This document shows, one piece after another, positions 27,198 to 36,334 of a DNA stretch of 64,000 nt; the first letter of the stretch is position 1, and each line of letters begins with the position of its first letter. The stretch spans positions 53,010 through 117,009 of the forward strand of contig NZ_CAMIHD010000006.1 of the NCBI RefSeq assembly GCF_946222835.1. The letters are read 5' to 3'. The translations under genes and the position numbers were made by a program. This DNA is from an uncultured Corynebacterium sp. (GTDB lineage Bacteria > Actinomycetota > Actinomycetes > Mycobacteriales > Mycobacteriaceae). Under the pieces are notes generated by a model, which worked only from the letters and a program-made list of their open reading frames with translations, did not search any database and was not told where the DNA came from.

Positions 27198-29030
27198 TTA
27201 GCGCTTGTAAAGGTGCTCGATGGCCGCAGCATAGCGCTGCGCTACCACGTTGCGCTTAACCTTCATGGTGGGGGTCAGCTCGTTTCCTTCCTCGGTGAGA
27301 TCGGACTCGAGGATGTAGAACTTCTTAATGCCCTCCGCATGGGAAACGGTGGCGTTGACCTGGTTGATGGCATCCTGCAGCTCCGCGCGCAGGGTGGGAT
27401 CGGTAGCCAGCTCGCGCATGGGGCGATTTTCCGGAATATTGTGATCCAGTTTCCAACGCTTCAGGATATCCGGATCCAGGGTCAGCAGCACGCCGACGAA
27501 GGGCTTGCCATCGCCTACTACCATGGCCTGGGAGATAAGCGGGTGCCCGCGCAGGATATCCTCCATCGGGCCAGGCGAAACATTCTTGCCGCCGGCCGTG
27601 ACAATGAGGTCCTTCTTGCGGCCGGTGATAACGAGCTTGCCGTCCTCATCAATCTCGCCCAAATCACCGGTGTTGTACCAGCCATCCTCGAGGGCCTCCG
27701 CGGTGGCTTCTGGGTTATTCCAGTAGCCGTGGAAGACGATATCGCCCTTGATGCAGATTTCGCCTTCGTCATTGATGCGGAAGGTCACGCCACCCATCGG
27801 CGGGCCAACGGTGCCGATAGAGTGATCCACAAAGTCCACCGCGGCCGCGGCGGCGACCTCGGTCAAGCCATAGCCCTCATAGACCGGGATGCCGATACCG
27901 CGGTACCAGTGCAGCAAGTCATGGCCCATGGCCGAGCCACCGGTAATGCAATAGTTCACGTTGCCACCCACGCCCTTGCGGATGGTGGAGTACACCAGCT
28001 TGTCAAAGACCTTGTGCTTGGCTTTCAGCAGGCGGTCCGGGCCCTCCGGCTTATCCAAAGCCTTGGAGTACTCGATGGCTACCTTCTCGGATTGCTCAAA
28101 AAGCAAGGTCTTGATGCCGGAATCGGCCACCTTAGCGGCAGCGGAGTTGCGCACCTTTTCAAAGACACGTGGCACACCCAAAATGACGTTCGGGCGGGAG
28201 CGGGCGAACTCGATAGAAATGGTGGAAAAATCGGACCAGTGGTTCTGGGAGGCACCGCGCATGGCCACCGCAATGGATACCGCACGGGCAAAGACGTGTG
28301 CCAGCGGCAGGAAGGTCAAGGTATGGCTGCCCGGCACGGCGAAGATGCCAATCGGGTTGGTGCACAGACCGCGGGTCTGGGCCAGCCAATTCCGATGGGT
28401 CAAGATACAGCCCTTAGGGCGACCAGTGGTGCCCGAGGTATACACCAGGGAGGCCAGGTCATCGGTGGAGGTGGCCTTGATGCGGGCGTAGACCTCCTCG
28501 GTGGCCACGCCGCGGCCCTCGAACTTCAAGGTATCGATGGCAGAGGAGTTAATTTCCAGCACGCGGCGCAGCTGGGAGGGGGAGCCCTTGAGGTTGGGCT
28601 CGCCGTCTTCTTGCAAGACCAGGTTTTCAACCAGCTCGGAATGCTCGCGGGTTTCCGTGATGGCGAGCACGGCGCCGGAGTCTTCGATGATCCAGCGCAC
28701 CTGGGAGGCAGAAGAGGAAGGATAGACCGGCACGGAGGCCGCACCGGCGGCCCAGATGGCAAAGTCCAGCAGGGACCACTCATAGCGGGTGGCGGAAATC
28801 AGCGCGACGCGGTCTCCCTGCTCCACACCCAAGGCGATGAGCCCTTGGGCTACCTCAAAAACCTCATCGATAAATTCTTTGCCGGTGACGTTGACCCATT
28901 CGTAGTTGGCAGGGCGAGTAAACATCACGCCATGTGGGCGCTTCTTCGCGGTGTCCATCAGGGCGGTCAAGCAGGTTTCGCCCGGCTCGATAGTAAATTG
29001 GGCTGGGGTGTGGACTTCTTGCAGGGTCAC
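27198..29030 (-). CDS. Long-chain fatty-acid--CoA ligase (FadD15-like, AMP-forming)
   Basis: GTG at 29030 follows AAAGGA at good spacing and gives 610 residues; earlier codons overlap the divergent malQ start. The protein is an ANL-family adenylating enzyme: SLVYTSGTTGRPKGCILTH (A3 motif), YEGYGLTEVA, the WYNTGDLGEIDEDGKL hinge region and the C-terminal catalytic lysine region. It activates fatty acids to acyl-CoA for degradation or for complex lipids. Corynebacteria carry several paralogues, so substrate chain length cannot be fixed. It is divergent from malQ, with about 94 bases between starts. Confidence 0.93.
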   Translation of the reverse strand: MTLQEVHTPAQFTIEPGETCLTALMDTAKKRPHGVMFTRPANYEWVNVTGKEFIDEVFEVAQGLIALGVEQGDRVALISATRYEWSLLDFAIWAAGAASVPVYPSSSASQVRWIIEDSGAVLAITETREHSELVENLVLQEDGEPNLKGSPSQLRRVLEINSSAIDTLKFEGRGVATEEVYARIKATSTDDLASLVYTSGTTGRPKGCILTHRNWLAQTRGLCTNPIGIFAVPGSHTLTFLPLAHVFARAVSIAVAMRGASQNHWSDFSTISIEFARSRPNVILGVPRVFEKVRNSAAAKVADSGIKTLLFEQSEKVAIEYSKALDKPEGPDRLLKAKHKVFDKLVYSTIRKGVGGNVNYCITGGSAMGHDLLHWYRGIGIPVYEGYGLTEVAAAAAVDFVDHSIGTVGPPMGGVTFRINDEGEICIKGDIVFHGYWNNPEATAEALEDGWYNTGDLGEIDEDGKLVITGRKKDLIVTAGGKNVSPGPMEDILRGHPLISQAMVVGDGKPFVGVLLTLDPDILKRWKLDHNIPENRPMRELATDPTLRAELQDAINQVNATVSHAEGIKKFYILESDLTEEGNELTPTMKVKRNVVAQRYAAAIEHLYKR

Positions 29031-29124
29031 GCGGTGTCCTTTCGAACAGCTAATTATTAATCTCCGCCTACTGTACCAATCTGTTCCCCAGCAGGCGCGT
29101 TGCACCCGTGGCACAATGTGGCCT

Positions 29125-31248
29125 GTGACTACCCGCGCCTTGCTTGAAGAACTCGCCCAGCGCCACGGTGTGGCCACCAGCTATACCTCCCAGTCTGGTT
29201 TCCCCGTCCACGTCGCTGAAGACACCATCATCTATACCCTGCGCGCCTTGAGCATCAATATCGATGACGACCCAGACGATGCAGCATTAACGCAGCTGCT
29301 TTACGACGACTACTTGGACCGCTCCTCCCAGCCCCTCCCCCACTGCGTCGTCGCACCGCAGGGCCTAGAGCGCGGGTTTGTAGTCCACGTGCACGCGGGC
29401 GATGCCGTCAACGTACACATTGAGTTGGAGGAAGGAGGCACCCGCGAGGTCTACCAGGATCCCAATGATGCCCCGGACGCCAACGTCGATGGCACGCTTT
29501 GGGGCGAGGCGAGCTTTCACATTCCCGGGGACCTGCCCATGGGTTACCACGAATTGGTGCTGGAGTCCGGGGGCATCGGCAAGCATGCCTGCCCGCTCAT
29601 CATTACCCCGGCGCGCCTTTCTACGGCCGATCAATTTGTGGAGCGCCCGATTAGCGGCGTGATGGCGCAGCTCTATTCGGTGCGCTCGGATTCCTCGTGG
29701 GGCATTGGTGATTTCCAGGACTTAGGCCAGCTGGCAGAAACACTCGCCCCGCACGCGGATTTCTTGCTGGTCAACCCGCTGCATGCGGCCGAGCCGCTGC
29801 CGCCGGTGGAAAATTCGCCTTACCTGCCTACCACGCGGCGCTTTATCAACCCGCTCTACCTGCACATCGAATCCATCCCGGAGCTCGAGCTCCTGCCAGA
29901 GGACTTACAGGATGATGTGCGCGAGCTGGCGGAGGAGTTTCGCCAGCGCAACCGCAGCGCCGAGGAAATTGAGCGCGACACCATTTTTGAGGCCAAACTG
30001 CAGGTGCTGCGCGAGCTCTTTAATTACCAGCCCACCCCGGAGCGTGAGGAGGCCTTCGTGCGCTACGCCCGCGAGGAGGGCCGTGGACTGCGTGATTTCG
30101 CGGCGTGGTGCGCGCAACAAGACGCCGCTGCGCAGTCGGGCCAGCGCCATGCCGAGGACCTGGATATGGACAAGCTCACGCGCTTTTATTCCTGGCTGCA
30201 ATTCCTGTGCGATGAGCAGCTAGCCGCCGCGCAGCAGCGCGCACTCGATGCCGGCATGCGCCTAGGCCTAGTGACCGACCTTGCCGTGGGTGTGCACTCG
30301 GGTGGCGCCGATGCGGTCAACCTCACCGAATACTTGGCGCCGCAATGTTCGGTAGGCGCCCCGCCGGATGACTATAACCAGCAGGGTCAGGATTGGTCGC
30401 AGCCGCCGTGGCACCCACAGCGCTTGGCCGCTGCCGGCTATGCCCCGTGGCGCGAGATGCTCTCCACCGTGTTGCGCCATGCCGGTGGCGTGCGCGTGGA
30501 CCACATTTTGGGTCTATTCCGTCTGTACTGGATCCCCCGCATGGCCAGCCCGCTGACGGGCACTTATGTCTCTTATGACTTTGAGGCCATGGTGGGTATC
30601 TTGGCGCTAGAAGCAGAGCGCGCCGGCGCGGTGGTCATTGGTGAGGACCTCGGCACCCTGGAGCCATGGGTACAAGATGTCCTCGCCCACAAGGCGGTAT
30701 TGGGAACATCCATCGTATGGTTTGAACGAGATGATGATAACTACTCCCCGCTGCCACAGGGAAAGTACCGCAAGCTGGCGCTGTCCTCGGTTAATACGCA
30801 CGACCTGCCGCCGACCTTGGCGTACCTGCGCGGCGAGCATATTTCACTCCGCGCGCGTTTGGGCGTGCTGAACCGCTCGGTAGATGATGAGCAGCACGAT
30901 GACATCGAGTGGCAGGCCCGCGTGCTGGGAGCGGTAGCTGACCGCGGCTTATTGCCGCAGCGCGATTACCGCGTGGATCCGGATGGGCGCGCCTCCCGCG
31001 GCGCGGAGGAGGATCTCAGCGTGGCCCTGCACCGGTATATCGCTGGCACGCCTTCGGCGCTTGTGTGCACCAGCTTGGTGGACATGGTGGGTGATGTACG
31101 CGCGCAAAATCAGCCGGGCACTACCCACGAGCTTTATCCCAATTGGTGCGTGCCGCTGTGCGATACGGCCGGTAATGCCCTACTTATCGAGGATCTTCCT
31201 GGGCTGGAATTCTTCCAGCGTTTGGAATCCACCAGCCGCAAGAGCTAG
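29125..31248 (+). CDS. malQ: 4-alpha-glucanotransferase MalQ
   Basis: GTG at 29125 starts VTTRALLEELAQRHGVATSYT, aligning with the start of C. glutamicum MalQ and giving 707 residues against about 706 there. GH77 features are present: VGAPPDDYNQQGQDW, GGVRVDHILGLFRLYW with the nucleophile Asp, VIGEDLG with the general acid Glu, and NTHDLPPT with the third carboxylate. It disproportionates maltodextrins in maltose and glycogen metabolism. The first 250 residues form the actinobacterial N-terminal extension. An ATG three codons upstream is an alternative start. Confidence 0.96.
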   Translation: MTTRALLEELAQRHGVATSYTSQSGFPVHVAEDTIIYTLRALSINIDDDPDDAALTQLLYDDYLDRSSQPLPHCVVAPQGLERGFVVHVHAGDAVNVHIELEEGGTREVYQDPNDAPDANVDGTLWGEASFHIPGDLPMGYHELVLESGGIGKHACPLIITPARLSTADQFVERPISGVMAQLYSVRSDSSWGIGDFQDLGQLAETLAPHADFLLVNPLHAAEPLPPVENSPYLPTTRRFINPLYLHIESIPELELLPEDLQDDVRELAEEFRQRNRSAEEIERDTIFEAKLQVLRELFNYQPTPEREEAFVRYAREEGRGLRDFAAWCAQQDAAAQSGQRHAEDLDMDKLTRFYSWLQFLCDEQLAAAQQRALDAGMRLGLVTDLAVGVHSGGADAVNLTEYLAPQCSVGAPPDDYNQQGQDWSQPPWHPQRLAAAGYAPWREMLSTVLRHAGGVRVDHILGLFRLYWIPRMASPLTGTYVSYDFEAMVGILALEAERAGAVVIGEDLGTLEPWVQDVLAHKAVLGTSIVWFERDDDNYSPLPQGKYRKLALSSVNTHDLPPTLAYLRGEHISLRARLGVLNRSVDDEQHDDIEWQARVLGAVADRGLLPQRDYRVDPDGRASRGAEEDLSVALHRYIAGTPSALVCTSLVDMVGDVRAQNQPGTTHELYPNWCVPLCDTAGNALLIEDLPGLEFFQRLESTSRKS

Positions 31249-31285
31249 CACTGGATTTTCCCGCGCGGCTCCATCGGCGGGGTCT

Positions 31286-31525
31286 TTAAGTCCACAGGCC
31301 AATGAGCGCGACAATGATGATGAGGGCGATCATTGTCCACAGCGTGAGCGAGACGCGAGACTTGGGCAAGGCGCGTTTGCGCTTTATCGGCTGCGCGCCC
31401 GGTGTATCTGTTGCGGCGGAAGACTGGGCGGCGCGCTTGGACTCGGGGTCCCAGAGGCCCTCGCGCGGATTGGCGCGCAGCTCGGCGCGTTCCTGCTGTG
31501 CGCGCTCGTTGTTTTCCTCAGCCAT
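31286..31525 (-). CDS. Small C-terminally anchored membrane protein
   Basis: The 79-residue protein has a charged, Ala/Arg-rich soluble part (RAELRANPREGLWDPESKRAA) and one C-terminal span (LTLWTMIALIIIVALIGLWT). Its start overlaps the end of the upstream small membrane-protein gene by eight bases, so the two are coupled. Function unknown. The two seem to be a conserved pair next to malQ. Confidence 0.65.
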   Translation of the reverse strand: MAEENNERAQQERAELRANPREGLWDPESKRAAQSSAATDTPGAQPIKRKRALPKSRVSLTLWTMIALIIIVALIGLWT

Positions 31526-31733
31526 GGTGGTCTACTTTAGTGCGGCGGTTGCGCTGCTGAGAAATCACGCCTGCGGCGCGGTTGGCCACGCGGTCGACTG
31601 CCCACATGAGGCACCAGGCGATGACCACCATGAGTGGCACGGCAATGGCCACCACGATGATCATTTGTATCCATACGGGCGCCTGCACCAAAAACTGCGA
31701 GAGCGTGCTGCCCAAGCTCGTCAACCACTCCAT
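31518..31733 (-). CDS. Small membrane protein
   Basis: The 71-residue protein has an amphipathic N-terminus (MEWLTSLGSTLSQFLVQAP) and one strong span (IQMIIVVAIAVPLMVVIAWCLMW), then a basic cytosolic tail RVANRAAGVISQQRNRRTK. It overlaps the following 79-residue gene by eight bases. It is divergent from the esterase gene with 38 bases between starts. Function unknown. Confidence 0.65.
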   Translation of the reverse strand: MEWLTSLGSTLSQFLVQAPVWIQMIIVVAIAVPLMVVIAWCLMWAVDRVANRAAGVISQQRNRRTKVDHHG

Positions 31734-31771
31734 GGCACCTCATCCTACTTGCTCGCGGTAATCTGGCAGAC

Positions 31772-33070
31772 ATGTCGAGCGCCCAAATACCCGTTACCGT
31801 TGCCACCGCCTCCGGCCGGATTACCGGCGTGCGCCGAGATGGCCTGCACTATTTCCACTCGGTGCGCTATAGCACCATACCCAGCCCCTTCTCCCCCGCC
31901 AAGCCACTAGAGGGCACCTGTGGCCAGGATGCCCGCGAGCCGCATCCAGACGACATTGCGCTGTCTATTACCGCGCCTGCCGACGCCGCCGAGTGCCCCG
32001 TCGTGGTCTATATCCATGGCGGGAGCTACGAGCACGGAACGCACGAAGACCCGCGTCTTACGGGTACGACAAATGCCCGCCACGGCGTTATTCAAGTGCA
32101 GGTGGGCTACCGCGTCGGTTTGGCTGGCTTCGCGCGCTTTGATGGCGATGAGGCGGACCGCTACCGCGGCATCGATGACTGCCTGCTGGCTTTGGAATGG
32201 TTGCAGGACAATATCGAGGCCTTTGGCGGGGATAAGACCAATATCACTTTGGTGGGCCAGTCCGCCGGTGCAGCGATGAGCCTATGGCTGGCGCGCCGCG
32301 ATCATTTCCGGGGTGGTTTCCGCCGCGTACTGGCACTCTCGCCAGCATTCCCGCGCGACCGTTTTGAGCACCGCGTGGCGGATCTGCGCAAGTGCCTCGG
32401 TGTGTCCATAACGCGCCAAGCTCTGGAGAAATTGGACCCAGAATCGCTAGCCAAGGGGTATGCCAAATTCCACAAGAAATACCGCTTCGACGTTGCTTTA
32501 GGTCCTGCCCCATTGCAGGCCGAGGAGCTGGCGGATATTCCCATCGTGGTGACCTCTACCCGCGATGAGTTCTACGATATGCCCGCCGCGCAGCGCATAG
32601 ACAAGATGGCGCTAGCCGGTTTTATTACCAGCTACCTTTCGCCCAAATTTGGCATATCGCACGAGCACTTCAAGCAGTGGCGGCAGCTAGCGCACTACGT
32701 GGATCCGCAGCGGCCAATGGGCCGTCTCATCGGTGACGCCGCCGTGCGCCGGTGGGCCGCCCAGGTGGCTGCGCATGCCCCAGGCCCGACGTGGATGATG
32801 GAGTTTACGCGCACCCATTCCCCCGCGGTGCATTGTGCGGAATTGGGCCCTCTTTTTGACGGAAGCAGAAACGAGGCCGGCGAGGAAACCCCCGCCAGTG
32901 AGCTCAATGAATGGCTGCGCCACTTTGCCACCACTGGCGAGCCCGGATTCCCCAGCTACGGCGATGACCATAACGTGCTGGAATTTGACCTGGATACGGA
33001 CGAGCGCCGCTTAGCCTATGCCACCTTGGATTATGTGGCCGCGGCCTTCTACGACGAAGATGACCTATAA
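31772..33070 (+). CDS. Type B carboxylesterase/lipase family protein
   Basis: The 432-residue alpha/beta hydrolase has the oxyanion-hole YIHGGSYEHGT (residues 80-90), QVGYRVGLAGF, and the nucleophile elbow GQSAGAAM (Ser164). It aligns with the carboxylesterase type B family but is shorter than the usual 480-550. No signal peptide is evident, so it is cytoplasmic. A charge-relay His would be in the C-terminal third, and the candidate motif HSPAVHCAEL is visible. Substrate unknown. Confidence 0.88.
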   Translation: MSSAQIPVTVATASGRITGVRRDGLHYFHSVRYSTIPSPFSPAKPLEGTCGQDAREPHPDDIALSITAPADAAECPVVVYIHGGSYEHGTHEDPRLTGTTNARHGVIQVQVGYRVGLAGFARFDGDEADRYRGIDDCLLALEWLQDNIEAFGGDKTNITLVGQSAGAAMSLWLARRDHFRGGFRRVLALSPAFPRDRFEHRVADLRKCLGVSITRQALEKLDPESLAKGYAKFHKKYRFDVALGPAPLQAEELADIPIVVTSTRDEFYDMPAAQRIDKMALAGFITSYLSPKFGISHEHFKQWRQLAHYVDPQRPMGRLIGDAAVRRWAAQVAAHAPGPTWMMEFTRTHSPAVHCAELGPLFDGSRNEAGEETPASELNEWLRHFATTGEPGFPSYGDDHNVLEFDLDTDERRLAYATLDYVAAAFYDEDDL

Positions 33071-33086
33071 AACTGGCGCACCGAAA

Positions 33087-33623
33087 TTACAGCGCAGCGC
33101 GCAATTTATCGTCCGCTAGCTCGTCAATCATCCACGGGCTAAAGACTCCGGGCATGGCATCGGCCGCGGCGAAAAGCTGCGCCGGCTCGACCCATTGATA
33201 GGAATCCACCTCGTCTGGGTTGGGTTCCCACGCGGCGTCATCAGAAAGCTCCACCGTGTACACGGGACAGATTTCATTTTCTACCGTGCCCGAGGAATCC
33301 ACGGCGCGATAAGAAAAATCCGGCAAGATAAGCTGCGGGGTAGACAGGTCTCCAGGCGCAATACCCAACTCAAAGGTGGCGCGGCGCAGTACCGCATCGG
33401 CGGTTTCCTCGCCGGGGGCGGGGTGGCCGCAGAAGGCATTGGTCCACACCCCGGGCCAGGTGAGCTTGCCCAGCGCGCGGCGGGTTACCAGCACCTTGCC
33501 GCCGCAGGTTAGCCAAGCGGAGAAGGCAAAGTGCAGCGGGGTATCGGTGGTATGAACTTCGGCCTTGGAAGCGGTGCCGATGGGTTCACCCGCGGCAGAG
33601 GCCAAGACTACAAGTTCCGTCAT
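33087..33623 (-). CDS. idi: Isopentenyl-diphosphate delta-isomerase, type I
   Basis: The 178-residue Nudix-fold enzyme has the catalytic Cys65 in WTNAFCGHPAPGEE and the Glu in ENEICPVYTVEL. The metal-binding His residues sit in HTTDTPLHFAFS. It interconverts IPP and DMAPP, feeding the prenyl chain made by UppS and mycomembrane carriers. The ATG overlaps the stop of the upstream lipoprotein gene by four bases, an unusual coupling of a surface lipoprotein with isoprenoid metabolism. Confidence 0.94.
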   Translation of the reverse strand: MTELVVLASAAGEPIGTASKAEVHTTDTPLHFAFSAWLTCGGKVLVTRRALGKLTWPGVWTNAFCGHPAPGEETADAVLRRATFELGIAPGDLSTPQLILPDFSYRAVDSSGTVENEICPVYTVELSDDAAWEPNPDEVDSYQWVEPAQLFAAADAMPGVFSPWMIDELADDKLRAAL

Positions 33624-34168
33624 AGATTAAGGTCTCCTACCCAGGTCACGTTGCCAATGTGCAAGCGGGCATTCCACAGGTTGCCAGGCGTGACGTCAAA
33701 GCGGTACTGCAGGTTTACCGAGGCGCCCGCGCCCAACGGGTGATCGAGCCCCGGTGGCTCCACGTCTGGGGCAGATTCCTTGTCATAGCGCAAGGAGTTG
33801 ATCTTGGCCCAGCCGCCGTTGCCGTCGGCACGCTCAAGGGTGGGATCTTCAAAGGCGTCGACCGGCAAGGGCACGTCGTTTTCATTCTTCAGCAGGATGG
33901 TCACCACGGAGCCACCGGAATTATTATCGGAATACACTCCTTGCAGCTCCCAGCTCACGCCAAGGCCTTTATCCTCAACGGGTTCGGCCAGGTTAGAGGT
34001 GACCTCTTTATCGTCGGTGTCCTTGGCCTCATACGGAGCCTCTTCGGAACTGGAGACGGTGATATTGTCCCCGAGCCCTGTTTCTTCCGGCTGGAGAACG
34101 CTACATCCGGTCAGGGTCACGGCGAGAACGCTGACCACGCCCGCGCCGAGTGTGTGAGAAATTTTCAC
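33620..34168 (-). CDS. Lipoprotein with immunoglobulin-like (DUF4352-type) domain
   Basis: The 182-residue product has a clean lipoprotein signal (LGAGVVSVLAVTLTGC, Cys22) and a short acidic linker. A beta-sandwich-like domain follows (GLGVSWELQGVYSDNNSGGSVVTILLKNENDVPLPVDAF ... VNLQYRFDVTP), the pattern seen in DUF4352-like extracellular domains. It is the first gene of a coupled pair with idi. Function unknown; envelope location is well supported. Confidence 0.8.
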   Translation of the reverse strand: MKISHTLGAGVVSVLAVTLTGCSVLQPEETGLGDNITVSSSEEAPYEAKDTDDKEVTSNLAEPVEDKGLGVSWELQGVYSDNNSGGSVVTILLKNENDVPLPVDAFEDPTLERADGNGGWAKINSLRYDKESAPDVEPPGLDHPLGAGASVNLQYRFDVTPGNLWNARLHIGNVTWVGDLNL

Positions 34169-34353
34169 CGTGGATGGATCCTTTGCACGCGAAGATTGTT
34201 CTATTTCTGCACAAGTACCTTAGCCTACTCCTTCCGGAACTTAGGCATTTACGCTCGTTAACGCCGCATGTGGCATACTGGGCAGTCGCTTAAATCTCTC
34301 CTATTTCCTAAATTCGCGCACTACCCGCCGTTTTGAATTGAGTGTGGTCATTT

Positions 34354-36270
34354 ATGAATTCCATTTTGCGCATCACCCGCAGTGCTTCTGCCCTGTGGCC
34401 TTTTTATCTCGGCGTGCTAGCCGCCGCCGCGGTCACCGCGGTGCTGGCTTTGGTCTCTCCCTTTTTGACCCGCCAGGCCACCGATACCATCGTGGAGGCT
34501 CTGCAAAACGATGGCCCGGTCGACGCTGCGCTGCGCACCGTTTTACTCTTGACTTTTGCGCTTTTTCTTGCCGACGCCGCCAATGCCCTCTTCCGCAATA
34601 TCGGCGGCTATATCGGCGATGTCATGGTCGCGCGCTTGCGCCAAATCCTATCCACCCGCTACTTTGCCAAGCTTTTGGCACTTCCCCAAGGCTATTACGA
34701 TAACCAGGTCACCGGCACGATCATCGCCCGGCTAGATCGCTCGATTGCCAATATCACGCAATTCGTACAGTCCTTTTCTAATAACTTTTTCACGATGATC
34801 ATCCAGACCGTCGCCGTGCTGGTCATTACCGCGTGGTATTACTGGCCGCTGGCTATCTTGCTGGCTCTGCTCTTCCCCGTCTATATGTGGCTTACGGCGC
34901 TGACTTCGAAGCGCTGGCAGAAATTTGAGTCCACCAAAAATGAAAATATCGACTTAGCCAATGGCCGCTTTGCGGAGGTCATCGGCCAGGTCAAGGTGGC
35001 CAAGTCATTTGTGAGCGAGACCCGCGAGCTCGACCATTTTGCTCGCCGCTACCGTAGCGTGGTTGATACCACCAAGCCGCAATCCAATTGGTGGCACTTG
35101 ATGGATACCTTCCGCGGGATTGCCATGGCATTAATCTTCTTGGGCATTTATGCGGTGGTCTTCTGGCGCACGCTCGAGGGCCACTTCACCCTCGGTGACA
35201 TGGTCATGTTGTTGCAGATGGTGGCCATGGCCAAGCAGCCGGTGTTCATGATGAGCTGGATCGTCGACTCTGCCCAGCGCGCGATCGCCGGCTCTAAAGA
35301 CTATTTCAAGGTCATGGAAGAAGACCTCGAACCCACCGCCTCGCGCGAGCTGGTAGCCGCCACCACCGGCTCCGATACCCCGCAACTGGATCTCACTCCT
35401 ATCCCGCCGCTCGAGCCCAGGTCCGGCGCGCCGGTATTTTCCTTTGACCATGTCTCCTTTGCCTACGAGGAAGGCAAGCCAGTGGTGGAGGATATTTCCT
35501 TCGCCGCCGCCGAGGGCCACAAGGTAGCGCTCGTGGGTGAGTCCGGCGGCGGCAAGTCGACCTTGGTGAACCTGCTGTTGGGCCTGTACCACCCCTCGGT
35601 TGGACACCTCGATGTGCTGGGGCACCGGGTAGACGATCTCACCGCCTCGCGCCTGCGCGCCTCGGTGGGCGTGGTCTTCCAGGAGTCCTATCTTTTCTCC
35701 GGCACCATTCGCGAGAACATCGCCTACGGAAAGCCGGGTGCCACGGAGGAAGAAATCGTGGACGTCGCCAAGCGCGCCAATGCCCATGAGTTCATCCAGG
35801 CCTTCCCGGATGGCTATGACACTGTCATTGGTGAACGCGGTCTCAAGCTTTCCGGTGGGCAGAAGCAGCGCGTCTCCGTCGCGCGCGCCATGCTCAAAGA
35901 TGCTCCCATCTTGGTGCTGGATGAGGCCACCTCGGCGCTAGATACCAAGTCCGAGCGCGCCGTGCAGGCCGGCCTAGATGAGCTAATGAAGGACCGCACC
36001 ACGCTGATTATTGCCCACCGCCTGTCCACGATTGCGGACGTAGATACCATCATCACCTTGGATCGCGGGCGCATCGATGAAATGGGCTCGCCGGCCGAGC
36101 TGGCCCAATCCGGCGGCATTTATGCCGAGCTGCTCAAACTCACCCAATCCACCTCGGCTGCGGATCGCCGCCGTTTGAAGAAATATGGCTTTGTCTCCGG
36201 CCCTGCTTCCGAAGCCGACGATGCAGAGGAGGCACACGGCTCCGCGTCCGCAACGGCCCAGGGAGATTAG
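34354..36270 (+). CDS. ABC exporter, fused membrane and ATPase domains
   Basis: ATG at 34354 gives 638 residues; the GTG at 34342 is an alternative. Six membrane helices occupy about residues 15-305. The nucleotide-binding domain has Walker A GESGGGKST, the Q-loop region VVFQESYLFSGTIRENI, signature LSGGQKQRVSVARA and Walker B PILVLDEATSALD. It belongs to the lipid A/multidrug/peptide exporter superfamily and would act as a homodimer or with a partner. No partner gene is adjacent. Substrate unknown. Confidence 0.92.
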   Translation: MNSILRITRSASALWPFYLGVLAAAAVTAVLALVSPFLTRQATDTIVEALQNDGPVDAALRTVLLLTFALFLADAANALFRNIGGYIGDVMVARLRQILSTRYFAKLLALPQGYYDNQVTGTIIARLDRSIANITQFVQSFSNNFFTMIIQTVAVLVITAWYYWPLAILLALLFPVYMWLTALTSKRWQKFESTKNENIDLANGRFAEVIGQVKVAKSFVSETRELDHFARRYRSVVDTTKPQSNWWHLMDTFRGIAMALIFLGIYAVVFWRTLEGHFTLGDMVMLLQMVAMAKQPVFMMSWIVDSAQRAIAGSKDYFKVMEEDLEPTASRELVAATTGSDTPQLDLTPIPPLEPRSGAPVFSFDHVSFAYEEGKPVVEDISFAAAEGHKVALVGESGGGKSTLVNLLLGLYHPSVGHLDVLGHRVDDLTASRLRASVGVVFQESYLFSGTIRENIAYGKPGATEEEIVDVAKRANAHEFIQAFPDGYDTVIGERGLKLSGGQKQRVSVARAMLKDAPILVLDEATSALDTKSERAVQAGLDELMKDRTTLIIAHRLSTIADVDTIITLDRGRIDEMGSPAELAQSGGIYAELLKLTQSTSAADRRRLKKYGFVSGPASEADDAEEAHGSASATAQGD

Positions 36271-36334
36271 CCAGATGAATAAAAGCGCATAAAAGCGCTG
36301 GGGTGGCCGCGGGCTTCGCGTTATGGTTGTGCCC

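Noticed and set aside
27192..29060. Very long open frame opposite the acyl-CoA ligase gene
   Set aside because: It is a GC-skew shadow: the opposite strand carries complete adenylating-enzyme motifs and a ribosome site, while this frame is His/Gly/Gln-rich without any domain.
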